From NCBI GenBank assembly GCA_014529385.2, contig CM043962.1, positions 48,308,598-48,372,597 on the forward strand: a stretch of DNA of 64,000 nucleotides. Reading direction: 5' to 3'. Origin of the DNA: Adiantum capillus-veneris (lineage: Eukaryota > Streptophyta > Polypodiopsida > Polypodiales > Pteridaceae). Position numbers and translations under genes: made by a program. Below, piece by piece: positions 1 to 10,491 of the stretch (its first letter is position 1; each line of letters opens with the position of its first letter). The notes under the pieces were generated by a model. The model had not been told where the DNA came from. It saw nothing but the letters and a program-made list of their open reading frames with translations, and made no database searches.

Positions 1-382
1 GTGAGGTTCCATTTGGCTTAAGGGTTCCAGAACTTCTTTCAGAAGTGAATTTGGACGTTGTTTGCCCATTTGACGAAGCAAAAGACTGAATTCAGACTTT
101 TTCGCATAAATTGACCAACAACGGAGGGTAGTACAGGTTCAAATTAGCAAACCTAATCCAGAACATCAGCAGTCTATAAAATACAGTAGTGGTTGAGATT
201 AACTCTCCAGTTATACCAATCATTACTAAGATAACCTCTAGCAGATAAATGCTTTGATTCGATTGCCAAAATTAAAATGCTTGTGAACAGGTATATTCAA
301 CAACAGAGCAAGAAGTTGTGCAGAAACTGACCCATTGCCAGGTGAGTGGTTGAATTTGTGATAAATTGCATTGATAAGTTTG
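1..382. other. Upstream flank or leader of gypsy element I
   Basis: AT-rich sequence without a convincing gene. It lies directly upstream of the gag-like frame of element I and is probably its untranslated leader. No primer-binding site or LTR end could be recognised, so the 5' end of the element lies outside the window or has decayed. Confidence 0.4.
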
Positions 383-1489
383 ATGAATTTAAGATCAGGA
401 GGATACATTGTTAGAGACCAGAAAGTGGCAGGTGACCAAGGTAGCTTAGTGTCCACAGAAGAGAGTGTAACTCAGGCAAGGCTAGATTCTCTAGCACCGA
501 TTATTGAGGAAGGTAGTGATAATGACACTTCGTCAGACAAATCTTTCTTCATGATGGGTAGTCAACAGCCAGGAGGTTTCACCTATGATGGAACTATGCA
601 AGGAGGAAGCACCTCCCAAAATCCTTTGAATGATTCCAAGCTCACGGAGATCTTCTTGGAGGGAACAAACTCGAGAGGAGGCCTAGTCTATTCAGACTAT
701 CGAGGCCGCAAGTGCATTTGTATCGAAGAGAGGCCAGCTCAAAGATTGGAGATAATCCGAGTGTATGATGATGGAGATAGGTTCCAAGACGAAAAGGGGA
801 ACCACTATTTAATAGTTAGTAACCCTGAAGATTACAACAGATATGGAGATAACGTGGCGAAAGGGAAAATGGTTTCAGAAACTCAAGAACCGCCACCAAA
901 CATTGATTGGACCTGAGCTATATTTATGTATGATAAGAAAACAATCAGGGTTCCAACTTATAACGAGAATGTGGGAATCTACAAACATGAGAGCGAGGGT
1001 ATAGTCTCTTACTTTCGCAGCAAAGAACCATACGTAAACAAACTAAGCAAAGACAAGGTTCTTTACTTATTTTCTTATGAAACTGCTACGGGGAAGGGCA
1101 TAGTTTTTGTTGATAGATACGGGCGAGAATACCAACGTATTCTCCCAGAGGAAGTAGAGAGAGCAATAGGCCCAGAAGCATCAACATATGCCCCTGAGGA
1201 AGTGCCAAGAGCCGCCCAAACCCTAAGCAAGTCAACGAATCCTTTTTCAGATGAGTATGACACTACTTCACATTCCACCCGACCGCAAGCATTCAACAAC
1301 CAAGACCAACCAGCAAACCAACCATCATTGCAGGCATGGCTTCGACAGAGTGCAACAATGGAACCAGACCGAAACCGAGATGGTTATCAAGCCGCACGAG
1401 GGCTCAGGGATTTGCAAGAACCACCACTCTATTCAAGGTATCAGGCAGAGAGTAAGCCAAAGACTCAAGGGTCAACAGAGCCTGGATGA
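383..1489 (+). pseudogene. Element I: N-terminal gag region (degenerate)
   Basis: One reading frame runs from about 383 to 5011 and is broken only by single stop codons. This first part has in-frame TGA stops at 914-916 and 1487-1489, each consistent with a CGA to TGA change. The product is hydrophilic and rich in G, S, D, Q and P and matches no domain I recognise. Because it lies in frame before the capsid domain, it is best read as the variable N-terminal part of a Ty3/gypsy Gag. The first ATG in frame is at 383. The two pieces are decay products of one gene rather than separate genes. Confidence 0.6.
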
Positions 1490-1495
1490 CCACCC

Positions 1496-2086
1496 ATGGA
1501 ACAAGTTCGAAGAGAAGAACCACCTCCAGCAAGAACCGTTAGAAATTATGGCTTAGGAGCACCATTGGGAGAGGAACTAGCCTATTACAGAAGGCCTGAG
1601 GAGGTGTATCAACTAGGACGGGGTGATCCAATGATGAGGTTTGTAGACCATGGAAGAATTAGACCCTCTCATGTGCAAAAATGGGTAAACAAGAAATACA
1701 CAGGAAGCAGAGACCCAAGAGATCATGTAGCAGCCTTTGTGCGTGTAATTAGAGCCGAAGAGGTGTTAGATTTTTTCACCCAATTTGCAGGGTTTGGACT
1801 AACCCTAGAGGAAGATGCTGCCACCTGGTTTGACTTTGTAGAGCGTAGAGACTTTGAGTCGATGGAGGAAGTGTTTGACGAGTTTATTGAGGAATTATCT
1901 CAAAGGGGAATAGCTCATAATACCGTCTCACAAATCCATAAATTCAAACAGAAAGATGGAGAATCTGTACGAAAGGCAGCCCTAAGACTAAAAAGATATG
2001 TTAAGTTCTGTCCTGTTGAAGAACTGCCAACTCAGTCCAGACTTATGTTGATATTCATCCAAGGACTAAGGAATGCAGATCTCTAG
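1496..2086 (+). pseudogene. gag: Element I: Gag capsid domain (Retrotrans_gag type)
   Basis: The translation shows the plant gypsy capsid pattern: a W-V-N-K entry, a D-H-V-A-A-F segment, D-A-A-T-W-F-D followed by M-E-E-V-F-D-E-F, then a Q-K-D-G-E-S-V-R-K-A run ending in L-x-x-I-F-I-Q-G-L-R. In this family the domain assembles the cytoplasmic virus-like particle. It continues in frame from the upstream segment and into the nucleocapsid segment, with a TAG stop at 2084-2086 between them (a CAG to TAG change is plausible). The element is therefore not translatable as one polyprotein. Confidence 0.85.
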
Positions 2087-2098
2087 AAAAACTTACAT

Positions 2099-3958
2099 AT
2101 GAAGAGGAGCACGACGTTGAATGAGTTGACCAAGGAGGCTCTTTACCTTGTGGACAATTGTGCGGTTTACAAGGAAGGGGAGTTTAAGGACCTTGATGAC
2201 GATTCATCTTCACAACAAAGTGGAAGCAAGTCTTCTAAGACAGTACCAAAAGGAGAAGTAGCGGTAAACCAGGAGCAGCTCATAGATGAAGTGCTAAAAA
2301 AGATTAACTTGTACACCAAATCCCAGGCTAAACAGCCCAAGTGGTGTGCTATTGAACAAAAATGGATAAACCATGGGACCGAGGAATGCTATTATAACAA
2401 GGGATATGTGAGAGAGAGACCTTACGCTCCCCAAGCTTCAGTAGCTTCCCCTCAAGCTCCACCGATGCTTAGATATCAAGCAGGTAACTTACCAGGACCT
2501 GTAGGTGTAGAAAGACCACAACCGGTGTTGGGACATCAACCACCCCTACCAGGATTACGACCAGTTGGTATAAGATACACACCAACAGTAACTGAATCAG
2601 AAGAAAAGGCTTTGGTACCTATGCATGCATATTATGAAGATCCCAATGGATATGCGGCAAACCCTGTCTATTATCCACCAGAAGAACCCTCGACACCAGA
2701 ACCATGGAGCATGATAGGGAATCAAGGACCACCAGCTACTGCACAGGCCACGGGAGAAGGAAGATATAGCCTTGATGAACGAACACTGATGTTCATAGCC
2801 AATGGAGGTATGGGCGGACAGAGACATGCTTACCAACAAAGAGGAGCTCAAGGAGCACCTCAACAACCCAAGGGACCCTGCTACAAGTGTGGAGGAGACC
2901 ATTGGTTGAGAGACTGCCCTCATGATGAAATCATTAGAGTCAATGCGTATTGCCCAGAATGCGGAATTACTCATTTGATTCCCGATTGCCCTAAAAACCC
3001 TAGCAAAGGAGAAAAAACCACCTTGAACATGTTAGAAACAGTACCTTCCAGTGGAGGATCGGAAAATGAAACAATCATACCTATTCAGGCGGTAACACGA
3101 GCCGAAGCCCAAAGAAGGAAAAATGAACCCATAAGTGAAGAACCAAAAACCGATGCCCAAAGTTCAGAAACGAAAAATCAGAGAAGCACTTGGAAAACTA
3201 GAAAGGCGCGTAGGAAAGCCAGGAAAGAACGAGAGCAAACAGCCCTATCCGAGGAGTTGAAACATACCAAGGATAGATTGGAGCAGTTAGAGGATTTAGG
3301 TAGCTTAAGCTCACACACCACAGCAGCCGTAGCACCCAAGGAAATAGTAGAGCCCAAAAGTGCAGGATCAGGAGGATCTGTACTGGCAGACAAGGTAAAC
3401 GAGAAGTTGGATGCGCTTCTAAAAGCTTATGAAGCTCGACTTAAAAAGAACCAAACCCAGGAGCAAAGGTGGATGACTTACCCATATGTAGAAATAGAAA
3501 AACAGAGGTTGGATATGTGTAGAAAGATGATCGAGACGGCTCAATCATTGATGGAAGAACCGCTGGGTAAACCTGCAAATTGGCATGAGGCACCAGCTGC
3601 AACCCCTATCCAACCAGTGCGAGAGAAACCCGAGGAAACAAAGGAAAGACTCACTAATGACTATGAGTCCAGAGGAGAGCCTATCATAGTGCCAAATACC
3701 ACCGATGGGGCAAGTGACGGGTTCCAGCCTAAAATATTGGCAGAAATGGGTAAGGACTGTAATGGTCTAGACGATCTGTGGAAGCAAATCCGTGACGCCA
3801 ACGAAGCTAATAGGATGAGCAACCACATGACTAGCACGAGAAAAGAAAAGAATGTGATCTTACCTCCTATTGAAGAATTTGAGGCAAGATCTCAGATGAA
3901 CTTTGAGATACATTCACAAGGGGGAGACCAAGGATCCATTAGTTCGGGGCACAACTAA
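2099..3958 (+). pseudogene. gag: Element I: nucleocapsid region with two zinc knuckles
   Basis: In frame with the capsid segment. Two Cys/His knuckles are visible: C-Y-K-C-G-G-D-H-W-L-R-D-C at 2879-2917 and a second C-P-E-C-x4-H-x4-D-C at 2951-2989. Such knuckles bind the genomic RNA in retroelement Gag proteins. Before them is a Pro/Tyr-rich linker. After them is a long Lys/Glu-rich helical stretch, likely coiled coil (roughly 3180-3300 and 3400-3560). A TAA stop at 3956-3958 (CAA to TAA is plausible) separates it from the protease segment. The region between the knuckles and the protease is long for a gypsy Gag. Confidence 0.85.
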
Positions 3959-3967
3959 CCAGACTCT

Positions 3968-5011
3968 TTGAGAACTTTACCCTCTTATCTAGGAGAGTAC
4001 GAAGCTAAGTCGGAAGTGAGAGCAATCCCATCTCAAAGACTTTCTTCTAACAAGGTGATGGATTCGCAAGGATTGATTGAGTTGTTATCCACTCCGGTGG
4101 CATGCACAATCACGTTAGCAGAAATCCTAAGGTTAAGGCCAAACATGTGGACCACAATAGGAAAATGCCTAGAAAAATTTGGAGTGAAAGACCCCACCTT
4201 GAAGCTACAAGAAGGGATCAGAGAGTTGGACAGGCCTCAACTAAACACTAGGCCAGTACCATTGAATAAGGTTGGAGAATATTGCGAGGGAGAAGACAGA
4301 AACACCACGCTACCGGTAGAATTCCAAGGAGTAGTTTCCAAAGCTATTCTTGACAGTGGAGCGGGGGTTGCAATCGCCACCAAGGAAATCTGGAAAAAAT
4401 GGGGAAAACCAGCTTTGAGGGCTACCAGAATGAAACTGCAATTGGAATATGGGTTCATGGAGAAGCCTTTAAGACTCTTAGAAAAAGTGCTTGTCACTTC
4501 GTGCGGAATTGAGTATGAGCATACATTTGCAATAGTCGATTTCGACAAAAAGAACAATTATGAGATCATCTTGGGACAACCATTCATGCGACAACTGAAG
4601 ATGGTCCAAGATTGGGGTTATGACTACATATACCTCAGACATGGCGAGACAACAACTAAAATACACCTGAAAGACCATAGTTACAAAGATGTGAACCAAA
4701 CACCTGTGGAAGAGTTTGATTCAGCTACAGTAGCAGGATCAGAACTACCAGCATGGTTAGGGCAACCAAAAGAGCTATGGATGTGCGGAGCTTCACATTG
4801 TGGAAGCTTAAGAAAAGAGGAATGCGTCTTAGAAAGAGCAATTGAGGACAAGGAGTATATTCCGGAACCTTTCCCTGAAGATGCCTTGGAACCTCTAGAA
4901 TGGGAACACATACTAGCAACATTGGATGTCTGTACCATTACCGATAGTCCAACAACAAAATTTTGTGATAAAGATGGCTATGATGTGTTACCCTATTACA
5001 TGGTACGATAG
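3968..5011 (+). pseudogene. Element I: aspartic protease (PR1)
   Basis: A retropepsin-like domain lies at about 4290-4640. The catalytic triplet D-S-G-A (codons from 4352) is followed by a hydrophobic strand, and the flap region ends in I-I-L-G-Q-P-F at about 4564-4585, the usual second strand signature. It would cut the Gag-Pol polyprotein. The segment is in frame with gag. The next segment (RT) is in the +1 frame, and the switch must lie within 4926-5011, where both frames are open. This could be a true frameshift site or, more likely given the stops upstream, a single-base indel. Confidence 0.85.
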
Positions 5012-6207
5012 TGATGGTAAAGGGGAGTCAGAAAAGGGGAACATGAATGTACCATCACACTATCGGAAGTTTACTATCCAGGACAGAAAAATCATCATGA
5101 CACCACCAGTCAGGGAAAGAACCAACCAAGAATCTTACGATGGGACTAAAAATGCAAAAAAGATAGACCTCGCGGAACCAGGTGAAAAGCCTCATCCGGT
5201 CTATATAGCTAACGATTTAGAGCCTGAGGAGGAAGCACAGCTAACACAACTTCTCAAGAAGTATAAAGATGTATTCGCTTGGTCCTATAAAGATCTCAAA
5301 GTTGATCCATTGATATGCCAACATACAATTCCTTTGAAATTGGATGCAAAACCTAGCAAACAACGTCCTTATACATATAATGACACATTTGCTAAACGAA
5401 TCAAAGAAGAGATTGATAAACTGATGGAAACTGAATTCATCTTTGAGATCGAGCATACAGATTGGGTGTCACCAATTGTGGTAGTTCCCAAAAAGAATGG
5501 AAAACTGCGCGTGTGTGTAAACCTCAAGAAGGTGAATTCTGCAACCATAAGGGATAATTATCCCTTGCCAATTACAGAACATGTACTTGAGCGAGTGGCC
5601 GGGAAACGGGCTTATTCCTTTCTAGATGGGTTTTCAGGATACAACCAACTGGCAATAGCAAGGGATGATCAACACAAAACAGTGTTTGCCACAGAATGGG
5701 GAATTTATGCGTATCGAGTTATGCCATTTGGCTTAACTAATGCACCAGCCACTTTCCAAAGGTTAATGACTCACGCATTCAAGGAATACCTAAGAATATT
5801 CTTAGAAATTTACATGGATGACCTGTGTGTACACTCTCTTCTACGAGAGAAACATATCGACCATTTGCAAAAGGTCTTTGAAAAGTGCAGGACATATCGA
5901 ATCTGTCTTAACCCGAAAAAGTGTGTATTTATGGTTAAGCAAGGACGAATCTTAGGACACATTGTCTCAAGAAAAGGCATAACCACAGACCTAGACAAAG
6001 TCAAAGTCATTGTAGACCTGCTCAAGCCTACTAATGCGAAACAAGTGCAATCCTTCATGGGACACTGTGGATATTATCGAAGATTCATATACATGTATGC
6101 GGTTATCGCACAACCTCTGTATGGTTTGCTAGTCAATTTCGAGTGGACCGAGGAGTGTGAAACTTCATTCCAAAAGCTGAAGGAAAACCTTATATCAACA
6201 CCTGTAC
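4926..6207 (+). pseudogene. pol: Element I: reverse transcriptase, cut by a nested insertion
   Basis: A Ty3/gypsy reverse transcriptase. Visible blocks are W-V-S-P-I-V-V-V-P-K-K-N-G-K-L-R-V-C-V at about 5464-5520, S-F-L-D-G-F-S-G-Y at about 5620, M-P-F-G-L-T-N-A-P-A-T-F-Q at about 5722, and the catalytic Y-M-D-D box at 5811-5822. The connection domain follows (M-G-H-C-G-Y-Y-R-R-F-I at about 6058). Coding is interrupted at 6207 by a complete LTR element. It resumes in the same frame at 13172 once the insert and one copy of the 4-bp duplication GTAC are removed. Catalytic residues appear intact in this segment. Confidence 0.95.
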
Positions 6208-8881
6208 TGATAACCGTTTTTCGGCTCTCTGTGATTGCCATAGTGAGTTATTCCCCCCCTATCAAATCACTCAAACACTGTGGTTATCCTCACCCTTTCA
6301 CTGTATATAGGTGCGTGTGAGTTAGGGGACTTTTCCCATATCTCCTTACTGAAATAAAAAACCCTCAATTAGCTAGGCATTGGGCTAGTTGAGCCAAAAA
6401 AATAAAAAATATAAGTATATTATGGCCCATGCGTATGTAAATATTTCTTTGTATATAGGGCCTAAATAAAAGATTTTTTCATAATTATTTTGGTATTTAT
6501 TTAAATATTTCTACCTAGGTGTGTGTTATTTATGCTCTGTACATTGCCTCACCATTACCACAATTTTTCTTACCATTTTTCATACTCTTTATTCCATATA
6601 GAAATATTTTCATGTAAGCTTCTCTTATATTTGGTGTAACTCCACCCCAACAAAATCCAAAAAAACAAGTTTTATTTATGTGTATATGTTTTCACTATTG
6701 TGATTTTTTTCCTTCCTACATCTATTTTGTTTTTTTTCTAAAAAATTAGAACACCAAAATATTTATCTTTTTATGGTAGCCTCATAATGAGAGAGATTTC
6801 TTTTGACCCCTTTATATTTTTTCCACTTATATTATTTATATTTGACATGTACATATTTTTTAGACCCCTCAATATTTGAGTTTTCTTAGTTGTACTATTC
6901 ACTTATATCATGATCTCAACAATGTCTTTAATTATAGACCTACCAAATAAGGTCAAGGGTAGGTGGCATGCATACATGCACTATTGAGGGCTCACTCTTG
7001 GAGGTATTCAAAAGAATCATCCAAAGAAGGACCCCACAAGGACCTTGTGCAGTGGAAAAAAACGATCGGTTTTGCTGAATTTTTAAAGTTCACTTGCTCT
7101 CCGAATTTGAAAAGGTGATACAAACCAAAGTTGTAGCTCGTAGACTGAACTTTTGCCTCAAATTTTTTCATATTTTTTTGAGCTACGAGCTGTGCGATAT
7201 GATTTTATTAGTGGACCCCAGTTTTCCCATGCTATGCAGCCACACTCTCTCTTCCACTTTATCATTTTCCTCTTTCACACACACTTCTCCACTCATCATC
7301 CCCACCTCTCTCACCACTCCTCTCTGCACCCTACTCACCTTCTCCTCAACCTTGAATAAGAGAAACCATGGTGAACTCATACCTCCCACACACAATTCCA
7401 TTCCAAAATTGACCACCTAGTCTCATTTTTCCTCCTCCAAATTACCCATATCTATCAAAAAAACCACAAAATTCAGCCTCTTCTCTTAAAAGACAGCATC
7501 ATGGGGGTTGATTACTCAGCTTCAATTACCTTGTCTCTCAAGGAAGGTCAAGAGTGGAGAAAAAATGTACCGTCAAAGCTAGTGGACCGTCAACAAGCGT
7601 CAAAATTGGCCCTACTCAAGACACTTGGAGCATCAATCTTGTAAGAAATCCACCTTTTCTTACCTCTTAAGAGTTTTTTCTTTCTTATTTGTATCCTACA
7701 TGGATACTCCCATTGTAAATATCCAATTCCATTTGTAAATTAATTCTAACTCTACTAACACTAACCCACTATGAAAAGTCCTATCACCTCCATTTCTCTT
7801 CTCTCTCTTTCCCCACCAACTTCTTGATAATTCCAAGCAAAAGAAATTAGATAAATTGCTGAAAATCTAACCCAACCATGGTTAGAGGAGTAACCCTAGC
7901 CTTCAAAATTGCTATAAAAGGAGGGTGTAGCTAGCACAAAAAGGGGGATCCATAAGCAAGAGCACTATGCTATAGCTTGAGAAGCCAAGCTCAACCTCTC
8001 TAGAAGGAGCTCTTGAGTGGAAGCTCATTGTCTTATGCATGTGCATGTGTTGTAATAGGGGATTAGCAAGGGAACTCTATGCCATTGTAAGAGAGAGAGA
8101 GTGATCATTCAATTGAGAGTACGAAATCTATCATTTCTCCTACTAGTGTAAGCCCAACATTTGCTGAATCAAGGAGGGTGGATTTGGACTAAGCTTGGAT
8201 ACTTTGTCTCCCTTCCAACGTGAAGTAATGGACAACAATGATGCGTAAGTGTCTTGGTGTTTTTTGTTAAGTTCTTGATAGCTTGTCTCTGGTGTTGTCA
8301 TCAATCTAGCCATAAATCCCACATACTGTAAGAGGGCGACAGGGTGGAGAGGACTCCCCTGGCCTTAAGACAGTGATTGGGGTGGCTTTTCTTGTGATGT
8401 GTTGTGGTGAAATTTACGCAAGCTATGTTGAACAAATACTAATCTCACTTTGATTTGTCATGACAGATTTGTAAGGAGGTATTAATGCAACAAGCACCCC
8501 CTCCCCCTTTCTCTCTCTTTCTTAAATATATAGTTGTGTTTGCTTGATCATTGCCGATACGTTTCAAAGCAGCCCGAGCACTATCTCTCTCCCTCTCTCC
8601 CTCTCTCTCTCTCTCTCTCGTGTTTTAGTGTGTGAGAGTGTTCCATTGATGTTAGGGTTAGTGTAAATTTCTTGCTTGTTTGTGGGTTGCTCTAACGATT
8701 CTCCTCTTTTGCGTCCTAGTTCACTCTTAAACTAGGTGGTGCCCCTTGTGTAGTTGGGATTTGGCTGTGGGTTTGTTGTTTTGGTTTGTGTTGTGTTGTG
8801 CCCCAGCCCCATTGAGAAACACGGGAGCCTTGAAGGGTGTCTAGAGGTTGCTCTTCTTGTTGCCCGCCCCGAACCGCCTCA
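6208..8881 (+). repeat. 5' LTR (copy A) of the nested element
   Basis: 2674 bp, beginning TGATAACCG and ending CCGCCTCA. It is nearly identical to 10492-13167 and clearly related to 15691-18357. It contains a TATAAAAG promoter at 7913-7920, a CT microsatellite near 8583-8620 and several T-rich tracts. Short open frames in it (for example 7094-7420) recur in all three copies but show no coding signature. Confidence 0.97.
7913..7920 (+). promoter_or_regulatory. TATA box of LTR A
   Basis: TATAAAAG followed by a purine-rich start region. The same box is kept at 12191-12198 in LTR B and 17398-17405 in LTR C, which makes it the probable retroelement promoter. Confidence 0.75.
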
Positions 8882-8884
8882 AAT

Positions 8885-8902
8885 TGGTGCCCCCACGGAG
8901 GA
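8885..8902 (+). other. Probable primer-binding site of the nested element
   Basis: Three bases after the CA end of LTR A comes TGGTGCCCCCACGGAGG. It starts with the TGG expected to pair with a tRNA CCA end. The tRNA species was not identified from memory. Confidence 0.6.
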
Positions 8903-8955
8903 CGGCTTGTGTATTTTTGTGTAGAATCAACCTTTAGCATAGTCAAGTAGTTTGC

Positions 8956-9168
8956 ATGAATCACGAAAATTTGTATGATCCCTTCATTCCCATTGCAAGG
9001 CAAAAGGTACACATAATTGTTAGCACTAAGTTGCAATTTCAACGTGTCATTCGTAGAATTTTAGGTCCTCTTAGGTTGGCCGAGATAAACGCTTCAGTAA
9101 ATTCTTTTATTTTGCCTCTCATTAGGTACGACCTTAGTTTGGACGTCTATATTTTTGTTTTGTTTTAA
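8956..9168 (+). CDS. Small leader reading frame 1 of the nested element (70 aa)
   Basis: A 70-codon frame between the PBS and gag. Its last 59 residues align without gaps to the last 59 residues of the next frame at 9190-9408, with 25 identical positions by my count. Shared blocks are F-Q, E-I-x-A-S-x-N, I-L-P-L-I-x-Y, and D-V-x-I-F-x-L near the end. Both frames are in the same register, 21 nt apart. The DNA has diverged more than the protein, which hints at past coding selection. I do not recognise the fold; the composition is beta-strand-like and hydrophobic. Alternatives are a chance open frame in a duplicated leader segment, or the remains of one two-domain protein. Confidence 0.45.
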   Translation: MNHENLYDPFIPIARQKVHIIVSTKLQFQRVIRRILGPLRLAEINASVNSFILPLIRYDLSLDVYIFVLF

Positions 9169-9189
9169 GCATTAGGTCATGCATAGACC

Positions 9190-9408
9190 ATGGATAATGG
9201 CCCAGGAATAGAGGTTTTCCCCTTCCATTTCACTCCACACATTAGAATAAACATTGCAATTAGTAGGAAAATCCATTTTCAACAACGTATGGTGTTCATT
9301 TTTGGTGCCCAAAGAGTAGGAGAAATTCTCGCATCACCAAACCCTGTCATCCTACCTCTTATTGATTATCATAGGTCATTTGATGTGAATATCTTTATTT
9401 TGTTGTAG
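9190..9408 (+). CDS. Small leader reading frame 2 of the nested element (72 aa)
   Basis: A 72-codon frame in the same register as the frame at 8956-9168, separated from it by a TAA and a TAG stop. It repeats the same 59-residue module (E-I-L-A-S, V-I-L-P-L-I-D-Y, D-V-N-I-F). It ends 85 nt before the gag start. No known family is recognised. A tandemly duplicated small protein in the leader of a non-autonomous element is unusual; it may also be structured RNA sequence that happens to be open. Confidence 0.45.
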   Translation: MDNGPGIEVFPFHFTPHIRINIAISRKIHFQQRMVFIFGAQRVGEILASPNPVILPLIDYHRSFDVNIFILL

Positions 9409-9493
9409 AATAGATTGCAAGCTAGAAAACATTATTGTGTAAATCTTTTTAAGAAAGAAAAACAAAAACGGGTGTCACTTTGAAATCAATTCA

Positions 9494-10491
9494 ATGGAAA
9501 GCCAACGCCAAATGTCTGGGTATCCTCTTTTCTTTGGAGAGCCTGGAGAGGATGTAGAATTATTTTTAGCAAATTTCAAGATGTCTTGCCGTATCAAGAG
9601 GATAATAACTGATCAAGAACGTGTAGAAATGTTTGAGGTGGTCCTTAGGAAAGATGCTAGCACTTGGTTTGACTCTTTGCCTGAGGAAGTTAAGGGGAAT
9701 TACACAGAAGTTTTGAATCGTTTCAAGAAATACTTCTTTGATCCCCAAAACACTCAAAAATTATGGCAAGACATTGTTTCTCATAAGCAAAAAGACTTAG
9801 ATGACTACTACTTGTACAAGCAAGAGTTTCTACGTCTTTGGGCTCTATGGATACGAAATGTTGCTAACCCAGGTGATGGTGCAGAATTTCTAAAGAAGGA
9901 GAGGTTCATAGCCGGACTCTTTCCTGACCTTAAGGTAAAAGTTGAGGCGGGTGCACCTGCTACCTTTGATGCAGCTGAAACTAGGGCTGTTGAGAAATAT
10001 AGGAAACTCAAGTGCTTAAGGGGAGAGGTTCCAATAGAAGGTCTTAGACCCAAAGGTAAGTCACAAGCATCAACATCGAGGGAGATTCCTGAGGTAACGG
10101 CGGAAGTAATTGAGAAGTTAAACGAATCTTTAAGCAGCCTGTCAATTCACCTTGCACAAGCTGTAGGTCCAAAGGGACAAGCAAAGAAGTCTGAAGAGCG
10201 AGATCCACGACCTAGGAGAGTCTTGCAATGTTGGAATTGCGGAGAGTCTGGACATGGGATGTATAATTGTCCTTGGCCCCGTGGGGAGCCAGGGAGACCT
10301 AACTTGAATTACCCAGTGATGAATGCAGGTGAAGAAACTGGTCAACAACCAAGGCTTCTACAAAGACCAAATGGACCAAGACCACCTCCACAAGGGGTAG
10401 AAGGAGTTCCATCTTTGCCAGATCCAAATGTGTATGTGGTAGAGGTGACAAACTCAAATGAGGTTGACATGGAAGCAAATGGCATTAAGCG
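9494..10491 (+). CDS. gag: Gag of the nested non-autonomous element
   Basis: Starts at ATG 9494. The capsid-type domain covers about residues 10-165 (F-x-G-E-P-G-E-D-V, D-A-S-T-W-F-D-S-L-P, a Y-L-Y-K-Q-E-F-L-R-L-W segment, then F-I-A-G-L-F-P-D-L). A CCHC zinc knuckle C-W-N-C-G-E-S-G-H-x4-C follows at about 10229-10271, then a Pro/Arg-rich tail. The open frame runs past the internal region into LTR B and stops at 10595-10597, so the natural end is unclear. No protease or pol follows. An intact Gag kept without pol suggests selection for particle formation or for packaging in trans. Confidence 0.9.

Noticed and set aside
7094..7420. Reading frames repeated in all three 2.67-kb LTRs (also near 11489-11698 and 16651-16906)
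   Set aside because: The frames are not kept consistently between copies and the sequence is low-complexity CT/CA-rich LTR, so repetition comes from the LTR and not from a gene.
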